This document shows, piece by piece, positions 16,707 to 26,400 of a stretch of 64,000 bases of DNA. Made by a program: the position numbers and the translations under genes. Position 1 is the first letter of the stretch. Every line of letters starts with the position of its first letter. Location of the stretch: positions 1,524,911-1,588,910 of the forward strand of contig CP015028.1 in NCBI GenBank assembly GCA_011455275.1, given 5' to 3'. A model generated the notes under the pieces. That model was not told the DNA's origin, searched no databases, and saw nothing but the letters and a program-made list of their open reading frames with translations. This DNA is from Pasteurellaceae bacterium Orientalotternb1. Lineage in GTDB: Bacteria; Pseudomonadota; Gammaproteobacteria; Enterobacterales; Pasteurellaceae.

Positions 16707-19340
16707 ATGAATAAAAATCTTATGCTCAAAGTGATGTTATCTGCCACGGATAATTTAACTGCTCCATTTCGCACAGCCGCATCACATACCGCAAAACTAT
16801 CAAAAGCCTTAAGCAAAACCAAAAAAGAGCTTGAAAAGCTAAAAAATCAGCAAAAACTCATCGAAAACTTGAAAAAAACCGAAACTTCGATTAATAACGG
16901 CAAGCAAGCACTGGAAGCAGCTAAAAATAAAGCACTAGAATTGAGCCGTCAATTAAATGCCACAGCCACCCCAACCAAAAAACTGCAAAAAGCCTTTGAG
17001 CAAGCCAGTAGAGCCGCTCAAAAGCTCGAAAATCAGCAAAACCAACATAAACAAAAACTCAAAGCGATCAACAGCAAACTCGCAGAGAGTGGCATCAATA
17101 CAAGCAGACTGTCACAGGCTCAACAAGAGTTGAGCCATAAAATAAAAGAAGCCAATGCCACGATACAAAAACAAGAAAATCGCTTAAAAAGTCTGAATAA
17201 ATATCAACGGCTAGTTAAATCCACTAAAGCAATGGGTGACAACGCCAAAACATACGGACAACATTCGATGATTACCGCTGCATCAGTCGGTTTTGCTACC
17301 AAAAATATGCTGAATCCAGCGATTGAATTTGAAAAATCCTTTTCCAAGGTGCAAGCCTTGACCCGTTTGGACAAAGTCAAAGATGCGGAGCGTATCAAAG
17401 CCTTGCGAGATCAAGCTATTCAGCTTGGTGCCGAAACCGCCTTTACCTCATCGCAAGTGGCGGATGCACAAGGCTATTTGGCGATGGCAGGCTTTAACGA
17501 TAAGCAGATAATGGCATCCACCCCATCAATGTTGCAGATGTCAATGGCATCGGGTTCCGATCTTGCTCGTGTCGCTGATATTGCCTCGGACATCTCATCA
17601 GGTTTTAAAATCCAAGCCGATGAAATGGGCAAAGTAGCTGACGTGCTTACGCTCACCTTTACCACATCCAACACGTCCCTTGAAACCTTGTATGAAACCA
17701 TGAAAGAAGGGGCACCGATTGCGACTGCCGCAGGGCAATCTTTTGAAAGTACCGCAGCCCTTGCTGGATTACTTGGAAACGTGGGTATCAAAGGCTCACA
17801 AGCAGGCACAACGCTCAAAAATATGTTTGTGCGACTAGCTGCCCCACCGAAAGAAGCCAAAGAAGCCCTAGAAAAACTCGGTGTATCAACCAAAGATGCT
17901 AAAGGCAATTTAAAACAAGTCCCTGAAATTTTGAAAGAAATTATGCAAAAAACCGAGAAAATGGGGACAGCAACCCGACTCGGTTACTTTGATGATATTT
18001 TTGGCAAAATTGGCTTGGCTGGTGCATCAGAATTAGTTAGCCAAGCGGGCGAAGCAATCCAGAATTATGAAAAAATGCTCAAAGATGCCAAAGGGACGGT
18101 TGAAAAAGTCAGTGCCACAATGACCGATAACGTCGCAGGTGATCTGAAAACCCTTGAGTCAGCCAAAGAAGCCCTAGGTATCACCGCTTTTGATGCCGTC
18201 TCAAAAGAGTTACGGGAGTTTATCGGCTTGCTCACCGAAGGCTTACGTTGGGCGAATCAATGGGCAAAAGACAATCCAGAACTGACGGCAAAAATCATTA
18301 AATTTGCGGGTGCAATCGCCATAGCGACGGGGATCTTGGGTGGATTATCTCTCGTTCTGGGATATGTCATTTACCCTATCGCCCGTACTATATTGGCTTT
18401 GGGAAAACTGGGCTTTTTATTCGGCAAAACGGGATTTGCAGTCTTAAAATTCGGGGCAATCCTAACCAAAACCTTGTTTAAGGTCAGTGCAGCCTTGCTC
18501 ACTAACCCCGTATTTTTAATTATCGCCGCCATCGTTGCCTTGATTGCGATCATCTACCTACTGTGGAAACATTGGGACAAGGTCAAAAAATGGCTAAGTG
18601 AAAGCTGGGCGGATTTATCCAAAAAGTACAGCGATAACATTATCATCAAAGCCATCAACGGCATTATCTATGCCTTTCAAAACTGGCAAAGCATTGTGGA
18701 TACAGTAGTGTCTGCGATTAGCAATAAATTTGACAGTCTCAAAAACAAAATAACCGAGCTGTGGGACGGTGTAGGCAAATCCATCACCAACGCCTTTAAC
18801 AGTGCGATGGCGTTTTTAGGGTTAGAAACACGCATAGGCAGTGTCAGTGATGGCGTGAAAAAAGCAGCAAATGCCATCATCCCGCCCGAACATGCGGCTC
18901 AAATTGGCAAAACAGCAGATATGGCAGCCCAATCGGGGTGGTCATCAGGCGGCTACACGGGCAATGGCGGCAAATACGAACCCGCAGGCATCGTTCACCG
19001 TGGCGAATACGTGATGACCAAAGAAGCCACCGCACGCCTTGGTGTCGCCAACCTGAATCGCTTAAACTACAGCGGAGTTGGAACGATTGCCGCACTAGCA
19101 TCAGGCGTGGCAATGGCACAACCAATGCCTGCAATCAAGGTGGATAATCGCCCACCAATTGCCAGCCAAGCCTTGCACGCTAAACCTAGCTCGGCAATCC
19201 ATCAAAATATCCAAATCACCATTAACCCAAGTCCGAACCACTCGGAAGCAGAAATCGCACGGCAAGTGCAAAAAGCGTTAGCCAACGCCCAACGCAGTGC
19301 CGAAGCGAAAAAACGCAGTAGTTTGCGGGATAGGGGGTAA
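16707..19340 (+). CDS. P2-type tail tape measure protein gpT
   Basis: An 877-residue protein. The N-terminal ~170 residues are a Lys/Gln/Asn-rich coiled coil. Next comes the conserved TP901/P2 tape-measure core (ALRDQAIQLGAETAFTSSQVADAQGY), then two long hydrophobic segments (about residues 530-620) and a Gly-rich C-terminal region with SGGYTGNGGKYEPAGIVHRGEYVM. It sets tail length and is ejected with the DNA. The gene is intact, although the virion genes expected around it in P2 are missing. Two parts of it recur in the chimera at the left end of the remnant. Confidence 0.88.
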   Translation: MNKNLMLKVMLSATDNLTAPFRTAASHTAKLSKALSKTKKELEKLKNQQKLIENLKKTETSINNGKQALEAAKNKALELSRQLNATATPTKKLQKAFEQASRAAQKLENQQNQHKQKLKAINSKLAESGINTSRLSQAQQELSHKIKEANATIQKQENRLKSLNKYQRLVKSTKAMGDNAKTYGQHSMITAASVGFATKNMLNPAIEFEKSFSKVQALTRLDKVKDAERIKALRDQAIQLGAETAFTSSQVADAQGYLAMAGFNDKQIMASTPSMLQMSMASGSDLARVADIASDISSGFKIQADEMGKVADVLTLTFTTSNTSLETLYETMKEGAPIATAAGQSFESTAALAGLLGNVGIKGSQAGTTLKNMFVRLAAPPKEAKEALEKLGVSTKDAKGNLKQVPEILKEIMQKTEKMGTATRLGYFDDIFGKIGLAGASELVSQAGEAIQNYEKMLKDAKGTVEKVSATMTDNVAGDLKTLESAKEALGITAFDAVSKELREFIGLLTEGLRWANQWAKDNPELTAKIIKFAGAIAIATGILGGLSLVLGYVIYPIARTILALGKLGFLFGKTGFAVLKFGAILTKTLFKVSAALLTNPVFLIIAAIVALIAIIYLLWKHWDKVKKWLSESWADLSKKYSDNIIIKAINGIIYAFQNWQSIVDTVVSAISNKFDSLKNKITELWDGVGKSITNAFNSAMAFLGLETRIGSVSDGVKKAANAIIPPEHAAQIGKTADMAAQSGWSSGGYTGNGGKYEPAGIVHRGEYVMTKEATARLGVANLNRLNYSGVGTIAALASGVAMAQPMPAIKVDNRPPIASQALHAKPSSAIHQNIQITINPSPNHSEAEIARQVQKALANAQRSAEAKKRSSLRDRG

Positions 19341-19361
19341 TTGACAACCCAAAACGAAAAG

Positions 19362-19392
19362 CGGACAATACGATCAAGTATTGTCCGTTTTT
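19362..19392 (+). terminator. Intrinsic terminator after gpT
   Basis: A perfect 10-bp stem CGGACAATAC / GTATTGTCCG with a six-base loop and a T run on the plus strand. Confidence 0.85.
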
Positions 19393-19411
19393 ATCTTAAA
19401 GGAGAAATAAA

Positions 19412-19609
19412 ATGCGAATTTCCCAAGTGCAACCAATGCCCGCTGTTTCTATTCCGCTGGTTTTGGTTAAAACGGTGCAAATGATTGAAAAACCAAAGCG
19501 TGAAGTACCCAACCTTAGCCCACAAGATATTGCGATTTTTGCACATTTAGAACGCAGAGCAAAAGCAATGACCCTTGATGATTTAATGCAATCAATGGGC
19601 ATCAATTAA
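19412..19609 (+). CDS. Probable antitoxin partner of the YafO-type toxin
   Basis: A 65-residue frame preceded by AAAGGAG and ending one base before the YafO-type gene. It has no recognisable domain. Its C-terminal LERRAKAMTLDDLMQSMGIN weakly resembles the C-terminal helix of short antitoxins. The antitoxin role is inferred from position and size. Confidence 0.45.
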   Translation: MRISQVQPMPAVSIPLVLVKTVQMIEKPKREVPNLSPQDIAIFAHLERRAKAMTLDDLMQSMGIN

Positions 19610-19610
19610 A

Positions 19611-20030
19611 ATGCACATAGCACATACCAAACTCTTTGCACAAAATTTTGATGAACAAGCTAAACTTGATGCCTTTCTTGAACGATTTCGTCAGTGGAAA
19701 GAAAGTGGTGAAGAAAGCAGTTACTATTTTGGCAAAGACGGTTTTTATAGCCCTATTCGTTCAGGGCTAAAACACGTTCATTTAGTCCCAATTATTGATC
19801 TTAATGCAAAACGGAACTGGGATAGACACTGGAAAACAGGGCAACGCCGAACTAGTGATACTTGCTTAGTTTATGTTGAAGATGAACAGCATTACTTACT
19901 CATCACCATTCTCCCCGAACCACTGGCTCACGCCATTGCCGCCCAACAAGACGAAAAAACGCGTAAAACAATGGCTTATTTCTGGCAAATCGCCGAAGAA
20001 TTTTTCTATTACCGAAAAATCATTGCATAA
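19611..20030 (+). CDS. YafO-family mRNA interferase toxin
   Basis: A 139-residue protein whose pattern FRQWKESGE...FGKDGFYSPIRSGLKHVHLVPI, followed by RRTSDTCLVYVEDEQHYLLITILPEPLAH, matches the YafO toxin family (ribosome-dependent mRNA cleavage). It is second in a two-gene unit, one base after its presumed antitoxin, and is followed by a terminator. This is an accessory module inserted between gpT and gpV. Confidence 0.75.
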   Translation: MHIAHTKLFAQNFDEQAKLDAFLERFRQWKESGEESSYYFGKDGFYSPIRSGLKHVHLVPIIDLNAKRNWDRHWKTGQRRTSDTCLVYVEDEQHYLLITILPEPLAHAIAAQQDEKTRKTMAYFWQIAEEFFYYRKIIA

Positions 20031-20036
20031 CCCCAA

Positions 20037-20057
20037 AGCGACTTCGGTCGCTTTTTT
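20037..20057 (+). terminator. Intrinsic terminator of the YafO module
   Basis: AGCGAC-TTCG-GTCGCT followed by a T run; a tetraloop-capped perfect stem. Confidence 0.85.
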
Positions 20058-20151
20058 GTTGCCTGTCAAACTTACTCCCACATCACCCACCGCTCGCCCC
20101 ACACGCAAAGACTGCCGACAATATTGCTATTTTTAACTGGCAGGCTTGAAA

Positions 20152-20454
20152 ATGGATCTCACCGAACTCACTCGCCGACTCGACAACTTGCTCCGTCTTG
20201 GCACCATTGCTGAAGTCGATCACGCCAAAGCATTAGCCAAAGTCCAATCGGGCAATATTTTAACCGACTGGCTGCCTTGGCTCACCTTACGAGCAGGCAC
20301 AACGCAAACGTGGTCGCCACCAACAACGGGCGAACAATGCCTTGTACTTGCCGTCAGCGGTGAATTGACGACAGCGGTTGTACTGGTTGGGCTTTATACC
20401 CCAAACGCCCCAAGCCAAAGCCACCATGTGAGTAAATTCCAAAAGAGCAAATAG
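20152..20454 (+). pseudogene. P2-type baseplate protein gpV, 3' truncated
   Basis: The N-terminal ~90 codons match gpV: MDLTELTRRLDNLLRLGTIAEVD, then DWLPWLTLRAG and WSPPTTGEQCLV. The gpV match stops shortly after VVLVGLYTPN, where antiparallel integrase sequence begins; the spike-forming C-terminal half is gone. The joint is a deletion or recombination end of the P2-like remnant. Confidence 0.8.
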
Positions 20455-21072
20455 CGTGTTTGTGGCTTGATATTTGCCGTTTGCATACGATAAATAAAGC
20501 GTGGTAGTTCTTCGTCTGTAATGGTCGGATTGTTTTCTGCTGGCGTGTAGTGAAATGCTTTTTTCGCTTTGTGGCAATTGTGCATTTCGATCAAGCCAGT
20601 GTTTTCTGCGTGATCCATTATGCCTTCAACGGTGTGTAAGACTTTCTCGATGACGGAAGTGTGCCTTTTGCGATAGACCTTTTGCAAGGTGTCCACCAGT
20701 AGCTTTGAGTTGATGCGTTCAAGGGGTAGGTCTGCCAACGTTGGGAAAATGTGGTTTTCGAGCCGTCGCCAATCTTCTTGCATGGTATCTGCTGTAACTT
20801 GGGGCGATTTAAAGGCTTTCCATTTTAGTGCTGCTTTAAAAAATGAGCGTTCAATGTTGTCGCTAATTTTTCGTTGGATTTGTTGCAGATAGTCTTTGGG
20901 GTCGATGTTCTGCATAAGCAGCTCTTTTTTTGACTATTGGGGTTTTGTAGTCTAGTCGCCAAGATTTACCGTGTTTGCCGACGTGTAAATAGAGCCCTTC
21001 GCCATCTCTTAATTTGCCTGTTGTTGCGTTTTTGATGTCTAGATTTGACAGTGGTTTGATAATAATCGCCAT
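20394..21072 (-). pseudogene. P4-type tyrosine integrase, truncated and frameshifted
   Basis: Two minus-strand pieces. The 5' piece (21,072-20,863) begins MAIIIKPLSNLDIKNA and continues to KLRDGEGLYLHV, the DUF4102 N-terminal domain of P4-type integrases. The second piece carries QNIDPKDYLQQIQRKI, the core-binding domain and the start of the catalytic domain, up to TRYLLFWNLLT. A short stretch between them is lost with a frame change near 20,910. The catalytic residues are absent because the gene ends in truncated gpV. It cannot encode a working recombinase. Confidence 0.8.
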
Positions 21073-21429
21073 AGATTTTTTACCCTAAAAACGATGGTGT
21101 CAAAATGGGATTTTTGTCCGTCATTTTTACTACCATTATTGTGTTTTTGCCTGATCTAGCTTGATCTTTGCAAAAGCTTAAAAATAGCTTAACGCATTGA
21201 TTTTGCTAGGATTTGAGTGGGGATGAAATTGGGGATCAAAAGGTGTGGAGGCGTGTCCCGCATTCAGATTCGTAAGATATCCAATTGTTTTTACAGTAAA
21301 AATAAAACACCGATATAGCTATCACATATCATTCCACATACATAACATTCCTGCTTGCTAATCTCAAAAAAATCACAAAAATCTCTTGTTTTTTTTAGTT
21401 GTATAGGATACACCATACACATCTGAAGG
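21073..21429. other. Intergenic stretch without a supported gene
   Basis: AT-rich DNA between the broken integrase and the next possible gene. No RNA gene or clear attachment-site duplication was recognised. It is the likely boundary zone between the two prophages. Confidence 0.4.
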
Positions 21430-21643
21430 ACACAAAAGGTCGTGCGACAAAAAACCTACGTAGTCAACTTGACGCTAAAGAAAAAAAGCGATTGGTGAAG
21501 CTGCAACTCGTTACAGCAAAGAAAACTACCAACAGTTTAACACAAAGCTCGATAAAGATACTTTTGAGCGACTTGAAGAAATTCGCATTGCCAATGGTTG
21601 GAGCAAGGCAGAGTTACTGAGAGAAATGCTAAAAAAATGGTAG
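21430..21643 (+). pseudogene. Remnant of a small helical DNA-binding-like protein
   Basis: The last ~50 codons of one frame read AIGEAATRYSKENYQQ and, further on, ERLEEIRIANGWSKAELL before a TAG at 21,641. This resembles short ribbon-helix-helix or accessory DNA-binding proteins. No start exists in that frame because of a stop in an A-rich run near 21,477. A reading frame upstream of the run continues in another phase, suggesting a frameshift. Weak case. Confidence 0.3.
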
Positions 21644-21665
21644 CCCTTTATACAAAGGGCTTTTT
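21642..21665 (+). terminator. Intrinsic terminator
   Basis: A perfect stem AGCCCTTT / AAAGGGCT with a 4-base loop and a T run on the plus strand, directly after the TAG of the small remnant. Confidence 0.85.
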
Positions 21666-21699
21666 ATCAAAAATGTGATCTACTTTACACTTTTAAAAT

Positions 21700-21721
21700 A
21701 GCCCGCCTAAGCGGGCTTTTT
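21700..21721. terminator. Intrinsic terminator at the end of the tail operon
   Basis: A stem AGCCCGC / GCGGGCT with loop CTAA. The plus side has a T run; the minus side ends in ATTTT. It lies 20 bases beyond the last minus-strand tail gene. Confidence 0.75.
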
Positions 21722-21742
21722 ATATGATTAACCACCTAGCCA

Positions 21743-22159
21743 TTACATCTCTTCAGAAATATCTTGCTCCTGTTCTAAGCCTGTAACTTGTGGCTCTGGC
21801 TCGGTCAATTCGACTGTTTTAATTTTCCCACCGCTTAGCAAAAATGGATCTGCCCAACCATAGTATTTTTCCTGTGGCTCTATGTAGCCTTCAGGGGCAT
21901 TTACGATGAGCTGCTGATAAAACCAATCAAGCTGATCTACACCTTTCGGCGGAAATGCTTGTAGTGTAATCGTCACAGGAAAACCTACTGGCGATTTACC
22001 CAACTTACGGGCTTTTGGTGAGTAGTAACTTGTTACTGTCACGTTTGACACGCTTTGGGTCAAATCCACCGCATAAGCAGTAATTTCGTGATATTTGACT
22101 TCTGCTCCCGTTGCTTCGTCTTCAACGATTTTTTCGATATAGGTTTGAATTTTAGTCAT
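21743..22159 (-). CDS. Phage protein of unknown function, end of tail operon
   Basis: A 138-residue protein with no recognised domain. It contains a predicted beta-rich stretch (NVTVTSYYSPKARKLGKSPVGFPVTITLQ) and an acidic C-terminus. It is last in the tail operon, beyond gpJ, where host-range or tail-fibre accessory genes usually sit. Confidence 0.6.
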   Translation of the reverse strand: MTKIQTYIEKIVEDEATGAEVKYHEITAYAVDLTQSVSNVTVTSYYSPKARKLGKSPVGFPVTITLQAFPPKGVDQLDWFYQQLIVNAPEGYIEPQEKYYGWADPFLLSGGKIKTVELTEPEPQVTGLEQEQDISEEM

Positions 22160-22242
22160 AGTGACTCCTTTTTGGATGTTGATAAAAGAAAACCGCTTGA
22201 GATGGCTCTACAAGCGGTCAGATCCGTTAAAAATTTTGCAAA

Positions 22243-22905
22243 TTATGGAATATTTGACACGTCAATCAGGCAAATCGCCGTTGGTGCTGCCTTTCCTAGT
22301 GCACCGATATTGTTGGTGTTCTGGTAAAAATGATCGTTGCCATAAGCTGAACCGCTGTAAACCACAGCGTGTTTTACCCGAAAAGCATTGCCGACTTTTT
22401 TCACCACGTCACGCCAGTATGTGATCGTTTTAAAACTTTCTCCGTAAGCGATCGACATTCGATTATTGAGTAAGTTGTAGGCGATTTTTCCCGCATTCGG
22501 TACGTTCCATTGCACTGCACCATTTGGTCCAATCGCTGGCAGATAGAACATACCCACTGGTTTTACTGGGTAATCGCCCGAACTGAAAAATTTATTGCCT
22601 GCTTCATTGAGAATTTCAATACCGTAAGCTGCCTTGCGATTTAAGTCTTGGCTGAAAACAAAAACCTCTACTCTTCCTAAAAAATAGGCTTTGTAGCGGT
22701 TGCCTTTTTTGACTAAATAATGTGGTGCGGTAGCTCTGTTATCGGCAAGTGGACGAGCAAAAATAGTGGGCTGGGAGTTTGATGTAAACTCAAATACCTC
22801 AACGCCGTTGGCGTAGGGTACAGTGATGCCACGAATTAAAAAATTTAAGGCTCGATAGTCCTGCTTGATTTGCAAGCTGTCTAATTGAATCCCTTGTGCT
22901 GCCAT
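22243..22905 (-). CDS. Tail-tip accessory protein, DUF6453-like
   Basis: A 220-residue protein. Blocks such as GITVPYANGVEVFEFTSNSQPTIF and AYGIEILNEAGNKFFSSGDYPVKP resemble the DUF6453-type proteins that follow gpJ in lambda-like Pasteurellaceae phages. Probably a tail-tip or receptor-binding accessory (inference). Its start abuts the stop of the upstream gene. Confidence 0.55.
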   Translation of the reverse strand: MAAQGIQLDSLQIKQDYRALNFLIRGITVPYANGVEVFEFTSNSQPTIFARPLADNRATAPHYLVKKGNRYKAYFLGRVEVFVFSQDLNRKAAYGIEILNEAGNKFFSSGDYPVKPVGMFYLPAIGPNGAVQWNVPNAGKIAYNLLNNRMSIAYGESFKTITYWRDVVKKVGNAFRVKHAVVYSGSAYGNDHFYQNTNNIGALGKAAPTAICLIDVSNIP

Positions 22906-23462
22906 TATTTACTCCCCACAGTGATTAGCAATCCAGAAATATGTGCATTGTCGGCTCGACAAATAAATTTGTTCGCTTTTTTATCATAAATGCAAGCTGA
23001 GCCTGGCATCGACCAAGGTCTGATGAAAGGATTTGATGATGCTTCTGCCACCGCAGACATTGCGTACCATTCTTCGCCCATTACCACGGGTTGCTGTGGA
23101 TTGACCTCATATCCCGTCGATCCGCCGTCCCACGTCCAAGTGCCTGCACCATCAATATTACTGCCGCCAGAAGCTAAATAGCCAGGATACTGCCGAACCA
23201 GTTGAGCAAGGTACTTCATATCCCTCCGTTTCCCTGTGCCCTTAGGGTAATAAAGGTGATAATGCACTACGCTCATTTCCCGTTCCGTCAAAGTAGCTTG
23301 TAATCTGCCATTTTCATCAAAAACTTGTACGCCATAGCCTGCCACATTACCCTCCTGTTGTTGCATTGTTGACGATTTCGCCTTGTTGCGTTTTTTCCGC
23401 CAATAAAAAAGCAGCCCGAAGGCTGCTAATCCAATGGCAAGTCTAATACTCATTACCATCAT
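22905..23462 (-). CDS. Phage protein with one N-terminal membrane segment, unknown
   Basis: A 185-residue protein with a hydrophobic N-terminal segment (about residues 5-20) and then a basic RKKRNK stop. The remainder contains YGVQVFDENGRL and a Trp/Gly-rich middle. It is coupled to gpJ by a 4-base overlap. The function is not recognised. Confidence 0.55.
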   Translation of the reverse strand: MMVMSIRLAIGLAAFGLLFYWRKKRNKAKSSTMQQQEGNVAGYGVQVFDENGRLQATLTEREMSVVHYHLYYPKGTGKRRDMKYLAQLVRQYPGYLASGGSNIDGAGTWTWDGGSTGYEVNPQQPVVMGEEWYAMSAVAEASSNPFIRPWSMPGSACIYDKKANKFICRADNAHISGLLITVGSK

Positions 23463-26400
23463 AGTTTTCCTATTTTTACCCTCAATCGTCCTTGTTCATC
23501 GTAAACCAGTATTTGTTCACTATTAATGACAAGTCCTCGATTGTGTTGGCTTGCTCGCATCTCAAAACGACCCGTGCGTCCCACTCGTAAAATACCGCTA
23601 GCCCCCGTGATGTCGATTTCGCCACCAACAAAGCGGTTTCCGACCAAATCCCCTTGAACAGCAATATCACCACTTAGAGCCATACGAGTTCGTCCATTGT
23701 GATTGATAACACCTAGCATCGGCACAGGCGAACCGTCTTGAGCATTACGCACCAGTTTTAACCTATCCGCCATTAAGATAATTTCGGATTGTTCTCCGCC
23801 ATTGGAGCCGAGTGTCATACCCGCAACGGCTTTACGTCCGCCTGAAATTGTCTCAACCTTAAAGGCGTGAATGGCTTGCACTTTGCCGTTTACATCCGCA
23901 ACAACCTGCTTGTTCTCATTAATGCTAGCATCGAGCTTTTTAAGTTCAGATTGTGGCACAAGTCTATCACTATAGTAGTTTACAAAGGGAGAAATAGTCT
24001 GCTGCTGAATACTATATCCATTCGGCTGCTTTTCAACCGTAATATTGGGTGGAGCAAAAACATCATACTTTGCCCCACCTCGCAATCGACAGTACTCGGT
24101 TGAGCTGTTAATCATCTGGTCAATCGTAAAAATAGGCGATTTACGATCGCTAACCCAGCTAAACTCAAAGTTATGGATAACCCTTGCGACATTGATCGCC
24201 CCCCATCCCCCACCATTCGCTGACCATTCACACAGTAACGAAAATGATCGAGTGCCATGAGATGCCCAAGTTGGGTTATGCAACCCAGATATAAGGTTTT
24301 GCGACACCCTAAATCTACTTGTTTGTCCTGTTTTTAGCCCTTTAAAAATGACAGGATACCACGTGTTTTGGTCAAGGTTTGTTAGGTCGATTTCCGTCTT
24401 AACTAACCCATCAGCTCTTGCCTCAATCCCATTGACTGTAGCTCGCAAGGTCGATATTTCGCTAGCTGTGGATTGCGTAGCCGTAGATAAGGTGTTCGCT
24501 ATCGTATCAATACGTGCGGATGTGGCTTGATTCAATCGATTAGCTTCCGCAATTGCCTGATTTTTAGCGTTATCCGCTTTAATTTGTGCATCACTTTGCC
24601 ACTCGCTTCGCAATGCCGTTCGGGCAATACTTGCCACTTCGGTTTTGCTGGCTTTAGTGTCTTGCACCTGCTGGATAGAGCTCTCGGCATTCTGCGTGCG
24701 TGACCGTAAATCTTGTAACGCTACATTCGTAGTCTGCTCAAGCGTAGTGAGCGAGTTTTCCGTACGTGTTAAATTGCTTTCGGCTTGACCTAAACGGGTA
24801 GCCATTCTTGCAATTTGCTCCGCTTTTGATGCATCCGTTGTCGCTTGAGTCGATTTATAGGCAGTCAGATCTGCAGATACATCGATAATAGATTGCTCTA
24901 CATCTTCTGGGGCAGGAGTCCAGTCTGTTGCAATATTTCCGATTTCGAGCTTAGGTTGTCTTATATCAAAAATAACACCTTCTGGTTCATAGGTGGCTAT
25001 CTCGAAATTTAATTGTATTTGCTCCAGTAATTTTTGATAATCAAGAATAAGCGTATAGCGTTTAAAGTCCCGACTAGCAATAGTGAGATATTTAGCAATA
25101 TCAGACAATTTATTACCTTCTAGCTTTCGTCTTAAACGGATATGTAAACTAGCATCTCGGTTAGCTTTCGCATCAAAGCTAATTGCGACTTTTCCATTAC
25201 TTAACTGATTTAAGTTCGGGGTATTTTCCTGAGTAATTAAGGCTAATCTCCCCGTAGATCGTATCTGTGCTATCCCATCTAAAACAGAAACAGAATATGA
25301 TTTATTCCACAGTTTTTCTAATTTTAGACTATGTTGTAATAAATTCCGTCCGCCAATACTTATCCCATCAATCTTAGCGTTTAGTTGCTGTGTGGATTCT
25401 GCAATAGACTGCCCTTGCTGCGTAACTGTTCGTTGCAAGCTAGTCAATCCACTTTCCGCATTCGCAACCCGACCCGTCAAGGCTTCACGAGCCACGACTT
25501 CTGCTCTATTGGCTTCAATACGAGCGGTTCGTTCTGCTTGTACGCCGCTTAAAGCCTGATCGGCTTTGGCGGTTGCTTGGCTGATTTGTTGAGAGTGAGT
25601 GCGATCGGCATTCTGCAGTTGCGTAATCGCCGTGCCACGCTCACGAGCCTCTTGTTGCAATGCTTGTGCTTGGCGTTGAGATTCACGTTGGATTTCCGCC
25701 GTTCTTGCTAGCACTTCTTGCTGCAAGCGGTCAGTTGCTTGCGAAAGTTTGCTATCAATCCCCTTGTTGTTTTCGCCAATCTCGTGGCGGATGTCTTGCG
25801 TTAAACCGTCAAGCAACTGCTGCGAAAAGCTATCTTTGGTGAGTTGTCCTTCGAGATAATCCACCAATTTTTCTGCCGACTGCTCGGTAACACCTTCGGT
25901 GACAGGGGTAAATTCACCAGCCGTGCCATTGACGTTATCGACCATCCGAGCCCAGAAATAATAGGTTTCGGCAACGCCTAAGCCGTCGTAGGTGTAGCTA
26001 TTGGTTGGGTACGCCAAGCTCACTAATTTACGAGCCGTTTCAAAACGGTTTTCTTTTGAGCCCCAAATCTCAATGGCTGCGTTTTGGTTGGCAAAAATCG
26101 GATTTTTCCAACTTAACCCAATCCCGAAAACTTTAGAGACTGTCACTAATTCGCTGACGGCAAACTGGATGCTAAAACTCTTTGAGACAGGCTCTGATAG
26201 TTGCCCGTGTCCGTTTTTAGCACGGATTTCTGCCACGTAATTGCCATCTGGTAAACCCACAAATTTAATCTCAGGGGATGTGAGATCATCATAGCTTTTG
26301 TAAAACTTGCCGTCCTTATAGAGTTTGATCTGGTATTTAACCATCGCACTATTTTGGGCGACATATTCAAAACTTAATGAGATTCCATCTCCGTCAGCTT

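Noticed and set aside
20287-20577. A 96-codon minus-strand frame across the gpV/integrase junction.
   Set aside because: It covers sequence better explained by truncated gpV and integrase pieces in other frames.
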